Source: DATFNV01 sp963827935 (GTDB lineage Bacteria; Planctomycetota; Planctomycetia; Gemmatales; Gemmataceae). Taken from it: 64,000 nucleotides of DNA. Every line of letters starts with the position of its first letter. The stretch's first letter is position 1. The notes below the pieces were generated by a model. It was not told the DNA's origin, searched no databases, and saw only the letters and a list, made by a program, of their open reading frames with translations. The stretch is from positions 248,001 to 312,000 of the forward strand of contig CAWHCN010000008.1 of NCBI GenBank assembly GCA_963827935.1, written 5' to 3'. The position numbers and the translations under genes are program-made. Below are positions 26,606-34,523 of the stretch, in pieces.

Positions 26606-28513
26606 CTACGGCTTGCCGCCGCCGGATAGCCGTTGCGCAAGTTCCGCGCCAGGGGCCGGGTTGGCAGCCCGAAGCGCCAGCGAGGATTCGCCGTTCGGCC
26701 TCGCTGGCGCTTCGGGCTGCCAGAACCACTGGGCCGCCCCTTTCAGTCCACAGACGCTCAGCAGCCAGGCCCATGGCGCCGCCGTCCACGCCAGCAGGCT
26801 CGCGCCGGGACGGCCCGTCAAGCGCAGGGCCAGGCCGATCACCCCTCCCAGGGCAGCCCAGCAGGCGGCGGCGGTCAAGACCCACAGCGGCGTCCACACC
26901 CAGGCTGAGCCGGCCCCCGGCATAAGCCGCTGCAGCGCTCCCCAGGCCAGCCGGGCCGGCAGATCGAGGATCGGCCAGAGGCAGGCCAGCGTGGCGGCTG
27001 TGAGCAGCCCCGCGATGGCCCCGGCGACGGCCCCGCACAGCACGTCGGCGAAGCGACCGCCGCGCTGCCAGAGCCACAGCGCTCCCAGCACCGCGCCGAT
27101 CCACCAGGTCGCCAGCACGAAACGATAGACAAAGGCCGACTCCGGGGCGGGGGCGCGCACCCAGCTCGCCAATGAGCCCGGGGGATCGTCGCCGCCCCCA
27201 GGGGGCGGCCACAGCACCCGCGCCATCAGATCGGCCGGCACCGCGAGGCACAGACGATAGAGCAGGCCCAGGAAGACGCCGGTGAGGAACGGCCGGAGCA
27301 GCCGCCGCGTGAACGGCTCCTGCGGACGACGCACATCGACCACGACCCGGATCGCTATCTGCTGGCCGGCGTTGGCGCTAACCTGGATCGTCCCCTCGTG
27401 GAGTCCCTGGTCCATCAGGGAGGAATCGACCTCGAAGGGGAAGGCCGCCTGTTGCGGTCCGCTGACGGCGGCCGTGCCCAGGCGCAGCCAGTGCCGGTTG
27501 CTTTCGGCCGTGGCGTAAACCCACTTCTTGGCGTTGGCCCGCAGCACGATTTGCCCGCCGGCCACCTCGGGCGGCACGCAGAGGAAGTGAAAGTCCGCCT
27601 CGGCCGGCACCACCGTGGGCGGCTTCGACAGACCCATGCCCTCGAAGAACTGCTGTACCCCCGCCACCCCCCGGGCGGTCGGCCCCTGCACCGGATAGGT
27701 CCAGCCGTTGGCGGCGAACCAGCGGGCGATGTCGCCGTTCTCCAGGAGTGGCACGGCCTGCTTGGGCTGTTGCCGCATCCGCTCCGCCAGGGCGCGGGCA
27801 CTGCCGGCACCCTGGAACGGCGGACGCGGAAAGGGCAGGGCCCCCACGTCCAGCCGCACCGGCACCTCCGCGATGCCGCCGTTGGTGATGACCGTCAGTT
27901 TGCCGCCGTAGGTCTTGGGCACCAGCCCGCGCGTTTCGACCAGGAGCTGGACCTGCTGCGCGCGCGCCGTCTTGAGGGGGTAGGTCCCGTTGTCGCCTCC
28001 TTCGGCCAGCCGCAGCCAATCGCCGCCGCTGACCGTCAGCTTCCCCTGCAAGAGCCCCTTGCCGCCGTTGGACACAGTCAACGTCACCGTGCGGTTTTCG
28101 CCGGCTAGCAGGCTCCCCAGGACCAGGCGACGCGGACTCAGTTCCAGGCGGGGCCCCTGCACCTGGCCGACCGGCAAGGCCCGAACAAAGGCGTGCAGCG
28201 CGATGTCAGCGTCGGGGCTGCCTTGCGCTTCCTTGGCGGCACGGACCAGGTCCATCCGGCCGATGCTCGCCATGTACTGCGCGAAGACGCCCTTGCGCAG
28301 CATCACTCGCGCATCTTCCCACTCGTAATGGCAGCCCTGCACCAGGTCGTCGTAAGTACGGCAACGCCGCCCGGAGGAGAAAACGAATTCGTGAGGAAGG
28401 GCCCCGATCCGCTGGCCCCCCTCCGGCATGTGCAGCGCCATGCCGTCGTGGTGGCAGTAAACCGCCTCCACGGGGTTGGCACGCTGACAACGGGGGCAGA
28501 GGTTCTGGGGCAT
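26606..28513 (-). CDS. Zinc-ribbon membrane protein paralogous to 21465-24088
   Basis: About 635 aa in the open frame. Zinc ribbon CPRCQRANPVEAVYCHHDG at the N-terminus, beta-rich repeats (LVLGSLLAGENRTVTLTVSN), the shared motif NGWTYPVQGPTARGVAGVQQ, then five or six membrane segments in the last 230 residues. From about residue 600 the protein is encoded by a palindrome (26662-26722, reading PEAPARPNGESSLALRAA), so the original stop was probably displaced. The paralogue ends in a soluble domain; this one ends in a membrane domain. Confidence 0.75.
   Translation of the reverse strand: MPQNLCPRCQRANPVEAVYCHHDGMALHMPEGGQRIGALPHEFVFSSGRRCRTYDDLVQGCHYEWEDARVMLRKGVFAQYMASIGRMDLVRAAKEAQGSPDADIALHAFVRALPVGQVQGPRLELSPRRLVLGSLLAGENRTVTLTVSNGGKGLLQGKLTVSGGDWLRLAEGGDNGTYPLKTARAQQVQLLVETRGLVPKTYGGKLTVITNGGIAEVPVRLDVGALPFPRPPFQGAGSARALAERMRQQPKQAVPLLENGDIARWFAANGWTYPVQGPTARGVAGVQQFFEGMGLSKPPTVVPAEADFHFLCVPPEVAGGQIVLRANAKKWVYATAESNRHWLRLGTAAVSGPQQAAFPFEVDSSLMDQGLHEGTIQVSANAGQQIAIRVVVDVRRPQEPFTRRLLRPFLTGVFLGLLYRLCLAVPADLMARVLWPPPGGGDDPPGSLASWVRAPAPESAFVYRFVLATWWIGAVLGALWLWQRGGRFADVLCGAVAGAIAGLLTAATLACLWPILDLPARLAWGALQRLMPGAGSAWVWTPLWVLTAAACWAALGGVIGLALRLTGRPGASLLAWTAAPWAWLLSVCGLKGAAQWFWQPEAPARPNGESSLALRAANPAPGAELAQRLSGGGKP
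26662..26722. repeat. Inverted repeat TGGCAGCCCGAAGCGCC type, inside a coding 3' end
   Basis: Perfect 24-nt arms (26662-26685, 26699-26722). A related copy is at 30992-31050. The overlap with the open frame above means the inserted palindrome was converted into coding sequence. Confidence 0.85.
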
Positions 28514-28535
28514 CGGTATCGATTGATAGTTCCTG

Positions 28536-28593
28536 GTTTAGCCGCCGCCCGGAGGGCGGCGCGAGAGCGCCGCCCTCCGGGCGGCGGCTAAAC
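28536..28593. repeat. GTTTAGC-family inverted pair containing a stop codon
   Basis: 27-nt perfect arms with loop GAGA; each arm folds with stem CGCCGCCC and loop GGA. The terminal GTTTAG supplies the last codon and the TAG stop of the membrane FHA gene on the minus strand. Confidence 0.87.
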
Positions 28594-29524
28594 TCTCTTC
28601 TGCGCCGCTCGCGCCTGAAACCGCAGCAGCACGTTACCCAGCTGGATGCGGTCGCCATCGTGCAGTTCGCAGCGGTCGCGCACCCCCTGGCCATTCACCA
28701 GGGTCTGTTCCGCCGGCGCTCCATTATTGACCAGCACATAGTGACTCGCCTCGCGGCGGATGGCGGCGTGCTTCTTTTCCACCTTCATATCCCGGAACAG
28801 GGCGATATCGGCATGCTCGTCCCGGCCGAGCAAGTTGTTCACTTTGTCGAGGGCATATTCGCCGCCCTTCCTGCCAGCCGCGCAGCACGCGCACCGAGGC
28901 CGGCTGAAGCACCGCCTGCACCAGGGCGGAAAGCGAGCCGATGCACGCCCCCAGGATGACCAGGCCCAGGGCTCCCCAGAGCGAAGCCGATCCCGTTTGG
29001 TCGAGGGTCTTGAGGTAGAACAGGCCGAAGAGGGCGCCGCCGACGAAACCGCCCAGGGCTCCGCCGGCCGTGCCGTAACTCAGCTTGCCGAGCGAGCGGG
29101 CCGCCACGCCTTCGCTGAAGCCGACGGCCACGCCCAGGAAGGTCCAACCCAGGCCGCGGGCCAGCATGGTGCCCAGGGTGTGCAGAGCGCCGGACCCTTC
29201 GCGACCGGCTCCCAGGGCGCCGACCAGATGGAAGTTTACCGTGTCGCCCAGCCACATCCCCAGGGCCCCGCCAACAGCTCCCAGGATCGCGCCGTAGGTG
29301 GCCTGGCGGGCGAAGCGTACTGGGTTGCGATCGCGGATGGCCTCCACGCTGACGACGAAGTAGCCGATGAGTCCGCCGATCAGTCCGCCGCCCAGGAGCA
29401 TCTGGGCGGTGAGCTGTTCCTGCGGAGCACTCTTGTCGCCGAAGACGCCGAAGAGCAGCCAGCCGAGCAGCCCGCCCAGCGCGCCGAAGACCGCGTTGAA
29501 ATAGATGCGGACCAGCAGAGCCAT
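28588..29524 (-). CDS. Membrane FHA protein, paralogue of 20511-21437 (frameshifted)
   Basis: The first 220 residues are glycine-rich membrane segments (LGGLLGWLLFGVFG, LIGGLIGYFVV, LGGFVGGALFGLFYL). After a one-base repair near 28862 the FHA domain continues as LGRDEHADIALFRD, VEKKHAAIRREASH and EQTLVNGQGV. About 312 aa. Both the order (hydrophobic, then FHA) and the glycine-rich style match the gene at 20511-21437. Likely first gene of the minus-strand signalling cluster. Confidence 0.83.
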
Positions 29525-29640
29525 AGTGTGTGCGGACCGTGAACCGCCCTGGGCGCGACCTGCGGGATGGATTCCTTGTTTGTAATGGTCGCGCGGGCCC
29601 TTTGCAATGGATCAAGCAGTCTTGTTGGTACAGCCCGCGG

Positions 29641-29797
29641 CGTTGTGGCACGGTCTCCTGACCGTGCCACCGGGCCTGACCGAAGGTCTCCCGGAGTCCG
29701 CGATGAGTGCGTGAGACCTTCGGTCAGTCGAGGCGGCACGGTCAGGAGACCGTGCCACAACGGGGGGGCGGCACGGTCAGGAAACCGTGCCACAACG
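29641..29797. repeat. Nested inverted repeats of the GTGGCACGGTC type
   Basis: Outer arms 29641-29668 and 29735-29762 enclose a second pair, CTGACCGAAGGTCTC (29676-29690) and its complement (29713-29727). A third copy of the outer unit is at 29770-29797. It fills the gap between the FHA and PilZ genes and runs into the end of the PilZ frame. Confidence 0.85.
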
Positions 29798-30220
29798 GGC
29801 TGCGTCGGGCTGGCCCTCATTGTTTCCGCCCGCTTTTATGCGAGCGGTGGCAAGCGATGTGTCGGCGTCGATCCGCTCGGCGGGGCCGGGGCTTGGCTGC
29901 CGCAATACTGGACGAGAATGATTGAGCTGGGCCAGCGCATCCAGCCCCATTTCGAGAAACTCAATTCCCATTCCCGCGTTATCCACCCGGGTCACCCGAC
30001 CCCGGAGCGACAGGCGCATTTCCTGGCCGGGGGCGCCCATGACCAGTTCGACCTGGCAGCGGCATCCCGCCGGCAGGCGTCCCGCACCAGCGGCGAACAT
30101 CCCCTTGAGGCTGACGTCACGAATGTCACCGCTGACCACGGTGACGTGGTCGCCCCGGATGGTGGCCGCCATCTGAAAGGGGACTCGCGGGAATTCACGC
30201 CGCTCGCGGCTTTTGCTCAT
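29777..30220 (-). CDS. PilZ-domain protein
   Basis: Start at 30220 (MSKSRERREFPRVPFQ). The c-di-GMP-binding PilZ signature is present: RREFPR (RxxxR) and, 30 residues on, DVSLKGMFA (D/NxSxxG). About 147 aa in the open frame, but the last 10-15 residues fall in a palindrome copy, so the native protein may be shorter. It follows the MotA/MotB genes on the same strand, which suggests a YcgR-like c-di-GMP brake or another motor-linked role. Confidence 0.8.
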   Translation of the reverse strand: MSKSRERREFPRVPFQMAATIRGDHVTVVSGDIRDVSLKGMFAAGAGRLPAGCRCQVELVMGAPGQEMRLSLRGRVTRVDNAGMGIEFLEMGLDALAQLNHSRPVLRQPSPGPAERIDADTSLATARIKAGGNNEGQPDAARCGTVS

Positions 30221-30249
30221 GCGGGGACCTCGGCAGACCCGGTCTCGGG

Positions 30250-30977
30250 TCAGGGCGTCTCGGTGCGGGCAATCACAAGGGACAGGACCGGGCGCTCGTA
30301 GCCCGGGTAGCGCCACGGCTGGCCAAGCGGCACCAGTTGCCCCCGGGCGGCAGCGCTCAGTTGATGAGTCCGGGCCAGGTCGTCGGCCACCAGCCGCGCT
30401 GGTCCCCCGCCCGCGCCCAGGCCGTGTCGCTGGGCGTGGTCGCCCAGACAATCAACAGGATGCGGTAGTTCCCACGATCCAGCAGGGGCAACGTCTGGTC
30501 GACCACCTCAATTTCCTTGGCCGTCAGGTACGGGGGGGCGTCGCCGAGCTTGTCGAAGAAATCGACCGTGGCACTGCCGACTACACGGGGTAGCTTATCG
30601 ACCTTGAACTGGCGGTCCATTTCCTGAAGGAAGCGCTGCAGCCCCTCCTGCTCGGCATCGCGGCTGCGTTGGCCCTCTTTGTCGTCGGGGCCGGTGCCGT
30701 TATCCGCTGGTTTGTCCTGCTCCAGGCCGTAGTTCGGGGCCATCGCCTCCTGCTGGAATACGTGTGAGGAGGTCTGAAAGGCGCCCGAGAGGCCAAAGCT
30801 GGCCCGCGAATCGCGCCACGATTCCAGTCCCTTCTGCAGGCTGACGCCGGTCTGATCCTTGCCGAGCGTGGACAGCACGATGAACATGGCCAATAGAACG
30901 GTGGCCATGTCGGCATACGACATCATCCAGCCTTCCGTATTGATGGCACCCTCGGCACCTTTCTTTTTGTGGGCCAT
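30250..30977 (-). CDS. motB: MotB-like stator subunit 1 (frameshifted)
   Basis: Start at 30977 (MAHKKKGAEGA) after AGGAGA. The single membrane helix WMMSYADMATVLLAMFIVLST contains the ion-binding Asp of MotB. The raw frame ends at 30357, but restoring one base near 30402 gives GDQARLVADDLARTHQLSAA and an end at 30250, about 243 aa. The C-terminal region has the spacing of an OmpA-like peptidoglycan-binding domain, yet the usual GHTD motif is replaced by VWATTPSDTAW, so wall binding may be weakened or altered. Confidence 0.78.
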
Positions 30978-30991
30978 CAAGAGTCTCCTTG

Positions 30992-31050
30992 GGCAGCCCG
31001 AAGCGCCAGCGAGGATGAGCTGGACTTCCTCGCTGGCGCGTCGGGCTGCC
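30992..31050. repeat. Inverted repeat GGCAGCCCGAAGCGCC type
   Basis: 24-nt arms (30992-31015, 31027-31050; one mismatch). Same family as 26662-26722. It sits between the two MotB-like genes. Confidence 0.82.
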
Positions 31051-31074
31051 AGGCTCGTCCTGCGAATCGATCAC

Positions 31075-31874
31075 CTACGGCCGCTGGGCGTACAGGAACC
31101 ATAGCGACGGATTCCACGGCTCGGTCGTGGCCCGCACGCCAACGCCGATGCGATAAGGCGCCAATCCCTCGTGGTTGACCAGTTGCAGGGCGGCCGTCAC
31201 GGCGCGGGTAGGTACTTCGGGTCGTCCACTTGCAAGCAGATGTCGTAGGGGAGCCGGCGCAGGCTGCTGGCAGTCTGCGTCAACAGCTCGACCCCGGAGG
31301 GCGTGAGCTTGCCGTCGGCCGTGAACAACAAACTCAGGGGCGTGCGCATGTCGTAGCTGTCGGCGAGGGTGCCGATCGTCGGCCCTTCGAGCAGGGTGAG
31401 GGCCGAGTTAGCGGCCTCCAGCTCCGGATCGGAGTAGAGAGGTGCCGTGTCGCTCCCCTGGCGCTCGGGCTGGGCGCTGATGGGTAGCTGCCGCCAGATG
31501 ATCGAATCGCGATTCATGCCGATCTGCTTGCCGCCCGCGACGCCGGTGCCGTTGGTGCCGTAGAGTAGCGAATCGCGCTTGCGGGGATGCTGCTGCTTGC
31601 CGTTTTCCTTGGAGGCGAAGGTGACAATGCAGATGAAGAAGGTGATGAGGAGGGTAATCATGTCGCAGTAGGTGATGAGCCAGCTGCCGCCATGACCGCC
31701 GTGCCCCTCGTCGTGCCCTTTGTGTCCGCCGTGGCCCCCACCGTGCCCGCCGTGGCCCCCGCCGTGCCCGCCGTGATCTTCAGCATGTTCGTGGTGGCCT
31801 TCGGCATGTTCACCGTGATCCGGCGGCGCGGGGGGGCCCGGCTCAAGCTCCGCAGCGGCATGTTCCTCGGACAT
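31075..31874 (-). CDS. MotB-like stator subunit 2 with His/Gly-rich N-terminus (frameshifted)
   Basis: The first 60 residues are a cytoplasmic His/Gly/Glu tract with repeated HGGHGGG units. The single membrane helix follows, SWLITYCDMITLLITFFICIV, carrying the MotB aspartate with a Cys where Ala is usual. The raw stop at 31197 is caused by a lost base near 31200; restoring it extends the protein through LQLVNHEGLAPYRIGVGV to 31075, about 266 aa. Two different MotB-like genes beside one MotA is unusual. The His tract may bind a metal ion. Confidence 0.72.
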
Positions 31875-31896
31875 GAATGGCCCCCATCACGCAGCT

Positions 31897-31921
31897 GTTT
31901 AGCGGCGGATCGCAGATCCGC
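31897..31921. repeat. Single GTTTAGC-family hairpin
   Basis: GTTTAGCGGCGGATC, loop GCA, GATCCGC. It lies between the motA stop and the next start, but in the reverse orientation to the other singlets relative to transcription. Confidence 0.75.
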
Positions 31922-31929
31922 GCGGATCC

Positions 31930-32709
31930 TCACGCCGCGGCCGCGGCGGCGGTTTCCATCTGCCGCGCCTTCGGTGTGATGAACGCCTTCAACTTGGTCT
32001 CCAGCGCCCTTGGTCCCTCGCCCTCGATCAGCCCCACCAGCCCCCGGATCATCAACTCGCGCAACAATGTCTCCTCTTTGCTGCGAGTCTCGAGCTTGCC
32101 GGCCATCGGCAGGTAGAGCATGTTGGCGACGAAGGCACCGTAGAACGTCGTACACATGGCGACGGCCATGCCTTCGCCGATCTTGCTGGGATCGTCCAGC
32201 TTGCCCAGCATCTGGATCAGGCCGATCAGAGTGCCGACCATGCCGAAGGCCGGCAGCGAGGCGCCGAGCTGGTCGAAGATTTTCTTGCCGCTCTTGTGCC
32301 GTTCCTGGATGCAGCCCAGCTCGATGGTCAGGACCTCTTCGAGCTTTTCCTTGGGCGTGCCGTCGATGACCATTTCCAGGCCGCGGGTCAAGAACGCGTC
32401 CTTCACGTCAGATATCTGCTTTTCCAGGGCCAGCAGCCCGTCGCGCCGCGCGATGGTGGCCAGCTGGGTCATGCGGGTAATTTCGTCGCGCGGATCGGAA
32501 AGCTTGTGGAAGAAGCAGTTCTTGGCGACGCCGAAGGCCCCCAGGACCTTTTTCATGGGGAACATGATGAACAGGGCGGCCCCAGAGCCGCCGAATGCCA
32601 CCATGGCGCCGGGCAGGTCCACGAAGTCCTTGAGACTGCCGTGCATGGTGATGGCCACCATCACGCAGCCGAACCCCAAGACAATCCCGACAAGGGTCGC
32701 AATGTCCAT
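31930..32709 (-). CDS. motA: Flagellar motor stator protein MotA
   Basis: 259 aa with four membrane segments: residues 3-22 (IATLVGIVLGFGCVMVAITM), 33-52 (PGAMVAFGGSGAALFIMFPM), and a second pair in LPAFGMVGTLIGLIQML and GMAVAMCTTFYGAFVANML. The cytoplasmic loop between them has the charged rotor-contact region. MotA with MotB forms the ion-driven stator. First gene of a minus-strand run motA-motB-motB-pilZ, divergent from the flagellar structural operon. Confidence 0.93.
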   Translation of the reverse strand: MDIATLVGIVLGFGCVMVAITMHGSLKDFVDLPGAMVAFGGSGAALFIMFPMKKVLGAFGVAKNCFFHKLSDPRDEITRMTQLATIARRDGLLALEKQISDVKDAFLTRGLEMVIDGTPKEKLEEVLTIELGCIQERHKSGKKIFDQLGASLPAFGMVGTLIGLIQMLGKLDDPSKIGEGMAVAMCTTFYGAFVANMLYLPMAGKLETRSKEETLLRELMIRGLVGLIEGEGPRALETKLKAFITPKARQMETAAAAAA

Positions 32710-32965
32710 GCACTCTCCTCCGGCAAGCCCCAGGCGCGGCGTCTCCGCAAGACGTTATCGAAGCGCCGGCGTCCGGCTTGCCTGCTCTGCCTGGCTTTCC
32801 CGAGCGCAGTCGGTGTTAAGGCGAGCGGCATGTGAAACCTTACCCGGTGCCTCGTAGCGATGCACGACTTCCTTGCAATGGGGGGGGTGTGAGCGATTTG
32901 CCCAGCAACTTGCCCAGAAACGCTCCCCATCAGATCGGGTACATTATCCCCTGCCGTTCGCCTAA

Positions 32966-33076
32966 GAGCCTGTTGCAAAATTGGGAGGGCAAGGCTCCTG
33001 CCGAGCCGCAAACCGCAGAGAAACCGGCTCGGCAGGAGCCTCGCCCTCCCGGATCCGTTAATTTTGCAACAGGCTC
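32966..33076. mobile_element. 111-bp nested palindrome with 17-bp terminal repeats (MITE-like)
   Basis: Perfect 17-bp ends GAGCCTGTTGCAAAATT (32966-32982) and their complement (33060-33076) enclose a second inverted pair built on GAGGGCAAGGCTCCTGCC / GGCAGGAGCCTCGCCCTC. The ends resemble IS termini of the TGTTGCAAA class. No target duplication is clear. It lies in the 522-bp gene-free gap between motA and flgB. Confidence 0.7.
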
Positions 33077-33195
33077 AAAGGAAAAATCGCGCCGGGGCGG
33101 AAATCGCAGGGCAGCGGGCCGCATAAATCGGACGATCCCTCTCGCTCGCCTACCTGGTTTCCTCATCATCCCCGGTCGATCCGGCCTGTAACTCT

Positions 33196-33223
33196 TAAAG
33201 GCTGCAACCGGTGCGGTCGATAC
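33196..33223 (+). promoter_or_regulatory. Possible flagellar sigma-28-like promoter
   Basis: TAAAGGCT, a 12-nt spacer and GTCGATAC resemble the FliA consensus TAAAGTTT-N11-GCCGATAA, just upstream of flgB. The match is partial (6 of 8 at -10). Confidence 0.35.
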
Positions 33224-33231
33224 AACAGGCA

Positions 33232-33604
33232 TGGACATTCCCCGAACCCAGCTTTTGGCTCGACTGCTGGACGTGGCTAGCCTGCGTCATCGAGTCATCG
33301 CCCAGAACGTGGCCAACGTCAACACGCCTGGCTACCACCAGCTCGACGTGGACTTCGAGGGTGCCTTTGCCGCGCGCTGGCCTCCGGCGACCCAGCCGCC
33401 CTGAAGCGCGTGCAGCCGACGGTCGTCGAGAACACCACCGCGCCGGAGCGGGCCGACGGCAACAACGTTGACATCGACGTCGAGATGGCCCGCCTCAACA
33501 AGAACACCCTGCTCTACCGAGCCTTCGCACAGATTATCGCCAGCCACGAGGCAGCGGCGCAGCGCCATCACGGGACAGTGACGCAGGCGAGCGGGAGGGC
33601 GTAA
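33232..33604 (+). CDS. flgB: Flagellar basal-body rod protein FlgB (frameshifted)
   Basis: The start reads MDIPRTQLLARLLDVASLRHRVIAQNVANVNTPGY when continued, of which IAQNVANVNTPGY is the FlgB/FlgC rod signature. A base is lost near 33378, so the raw frame stops early. The second frame continues with LKRVQPTVVENTTAPERADG, NNVDIDVEMARLNKNTLLYR and QIIASHEAAAQRH. About 124 aa. The last residues and TAA stop lie within an intergenic-type palindrome (33585-33651), so the native C-terminus was probably different. First gene of the basal-body operon; FlgB forms the proximal rod. Confidence 0.85.
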
Positions 33605-33651
33605 GCCCCCCCGGTGACCATACCGGGGGGCTTACGCCCTCCCGCTCGCCT
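33585..33651. repeat. Inverted repeat AGGCGAGCGGG type overlapping the flgB stop
   Basis: Arms of about 30 nt containing GCGTAAGCCCCCC and its complement, one base unequal. Same family as 16061-16126. The TAA in the left arm is the flgB stop codon. Confidence 0.82.
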
Positions 33652-33669
33652 GGAATGGGGAGAATTCTC

Positions 33670-34130
33670 ATGGCCTTTGAAGATGTCTTCCGATCGACGA
33701 ACATCAGCGCCGCGGCGCCTCGGCGGAACGGCTGCGGATGGAAGTCGTGGCCAACAACATCGCCAACGCCTTCTCCACGCGCACGCCGCAGGGTGGGCCG
33801 TTCCGCCGCCAGGACGTGGTGTTTGAAACCGTCTACGACGACCATCTCAGCTTCTCGTCGGTCGGCCCGCACGGCCCGATTTCCGACGTGGATCGCCTGG
33901 CCGGGGTCCGGGTCGAAGACATCATCGAGGACCCCTCCGAACTGCAACGGGTCTACAGCCCCGGCCATCCCGATGCGGACGCCAGCGGCTTCGTGCTTTA
34001 TCCGAACGTGCAAATTCCGACCGAGATGGTGAACCTGATCACCGCCAACCGCGCCTATGAGGCCAACCTCAAGGTATTGCAGGCCTTTCGCCAGCAGGCC
34101 GAGCAGGCGCTCCTTCTGGTGAGGGCCTGA
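33670..34130 (+). CDS. flgC: Flagellar basal-body rod protein FlgC (frameshifted)
   Basis: Start at 33670 behind GGGGAG. Repair of one base near 33713 joins MAFEDVFRSTNISA to ASAERLRMEVVANNIAN, the rod-protein N-terminal motif. The C-terminus has the conserved VNLITANRAYEANLKVLQAF helix. About 153 aa. FlgC forms the proximal rod with FlgB. The stop is 3 nt before the fliE start codon. Confidence 0.88.
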
Positions 34131-34133
34131 TCC

Positions 34134-34436
34134 ATGGACGTTTCCGGAGTCGGTCCCGTCGGCGTCGGCCCGACGCTCGATTTTCTGGCCCGGCCGTCGC
34201 CGAACCTGGAAAGCGATGGTCCGTTTGCCCGCGCCGTGGCGAAGTTCCTGGGCGAAGCGCATGCCAAGCAGGTCGCCGCCGACCAGGCCATCCTCGACCT
34301 GGCTACCGGCAAGACCGAGAACATCCACGAGGTCATGCTGGCCGTGACCAAGGCCGACCTGACGTTCCGCACCGTCCTGCAAATCCGCAACAAGGTGACC
34401 GAGGCGTATCAGGAGATCCTGCGGATGGCGGTGTAG
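34134..34436 (+). CDS. fliE: Flagellar hook-basal body protein FliE
   Basis: 100 aa; the C-terminal half is diagnostic: ENIHEVMLAVTKADLTFRTV followed by QIRNKVTEAYQEILRMAV. FliE joins the MS ring to the rod. It follows flgC after 3 nt. A GTTTAAC-tagged hairpin begins at the base after its stop codon. Confidence 0.93.
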   Translation: MDVSGVGPVGVGPTLDFLARPSPNLESDGPFARAVAKFLGEAHAKQVAADQAILDLATGKTENIHEVMLAVTKADLTFRTVLQIRNKVTEAYQEILRMAV

Positions 34437-34462
34437 GTTTAACCGCCGCCCTCCGGGCGGCG
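34437..34462. repeat. GTTTAGC-family hairpin (GTTTAAC variant)
   Basis: GTTTAACCGCCGCCC, short loop, complement. It starts directly after the fliE stop codon and precedes a further GC-rich remnant up to 34480. Confidence 0.65.
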
Positions 34463-34523
34463 CCTGGAACGCCGCGAGGCGCGTGGCGAAGCGATCGCGT
34501 CCCAACTCCCGTTCAGGTGCCAC

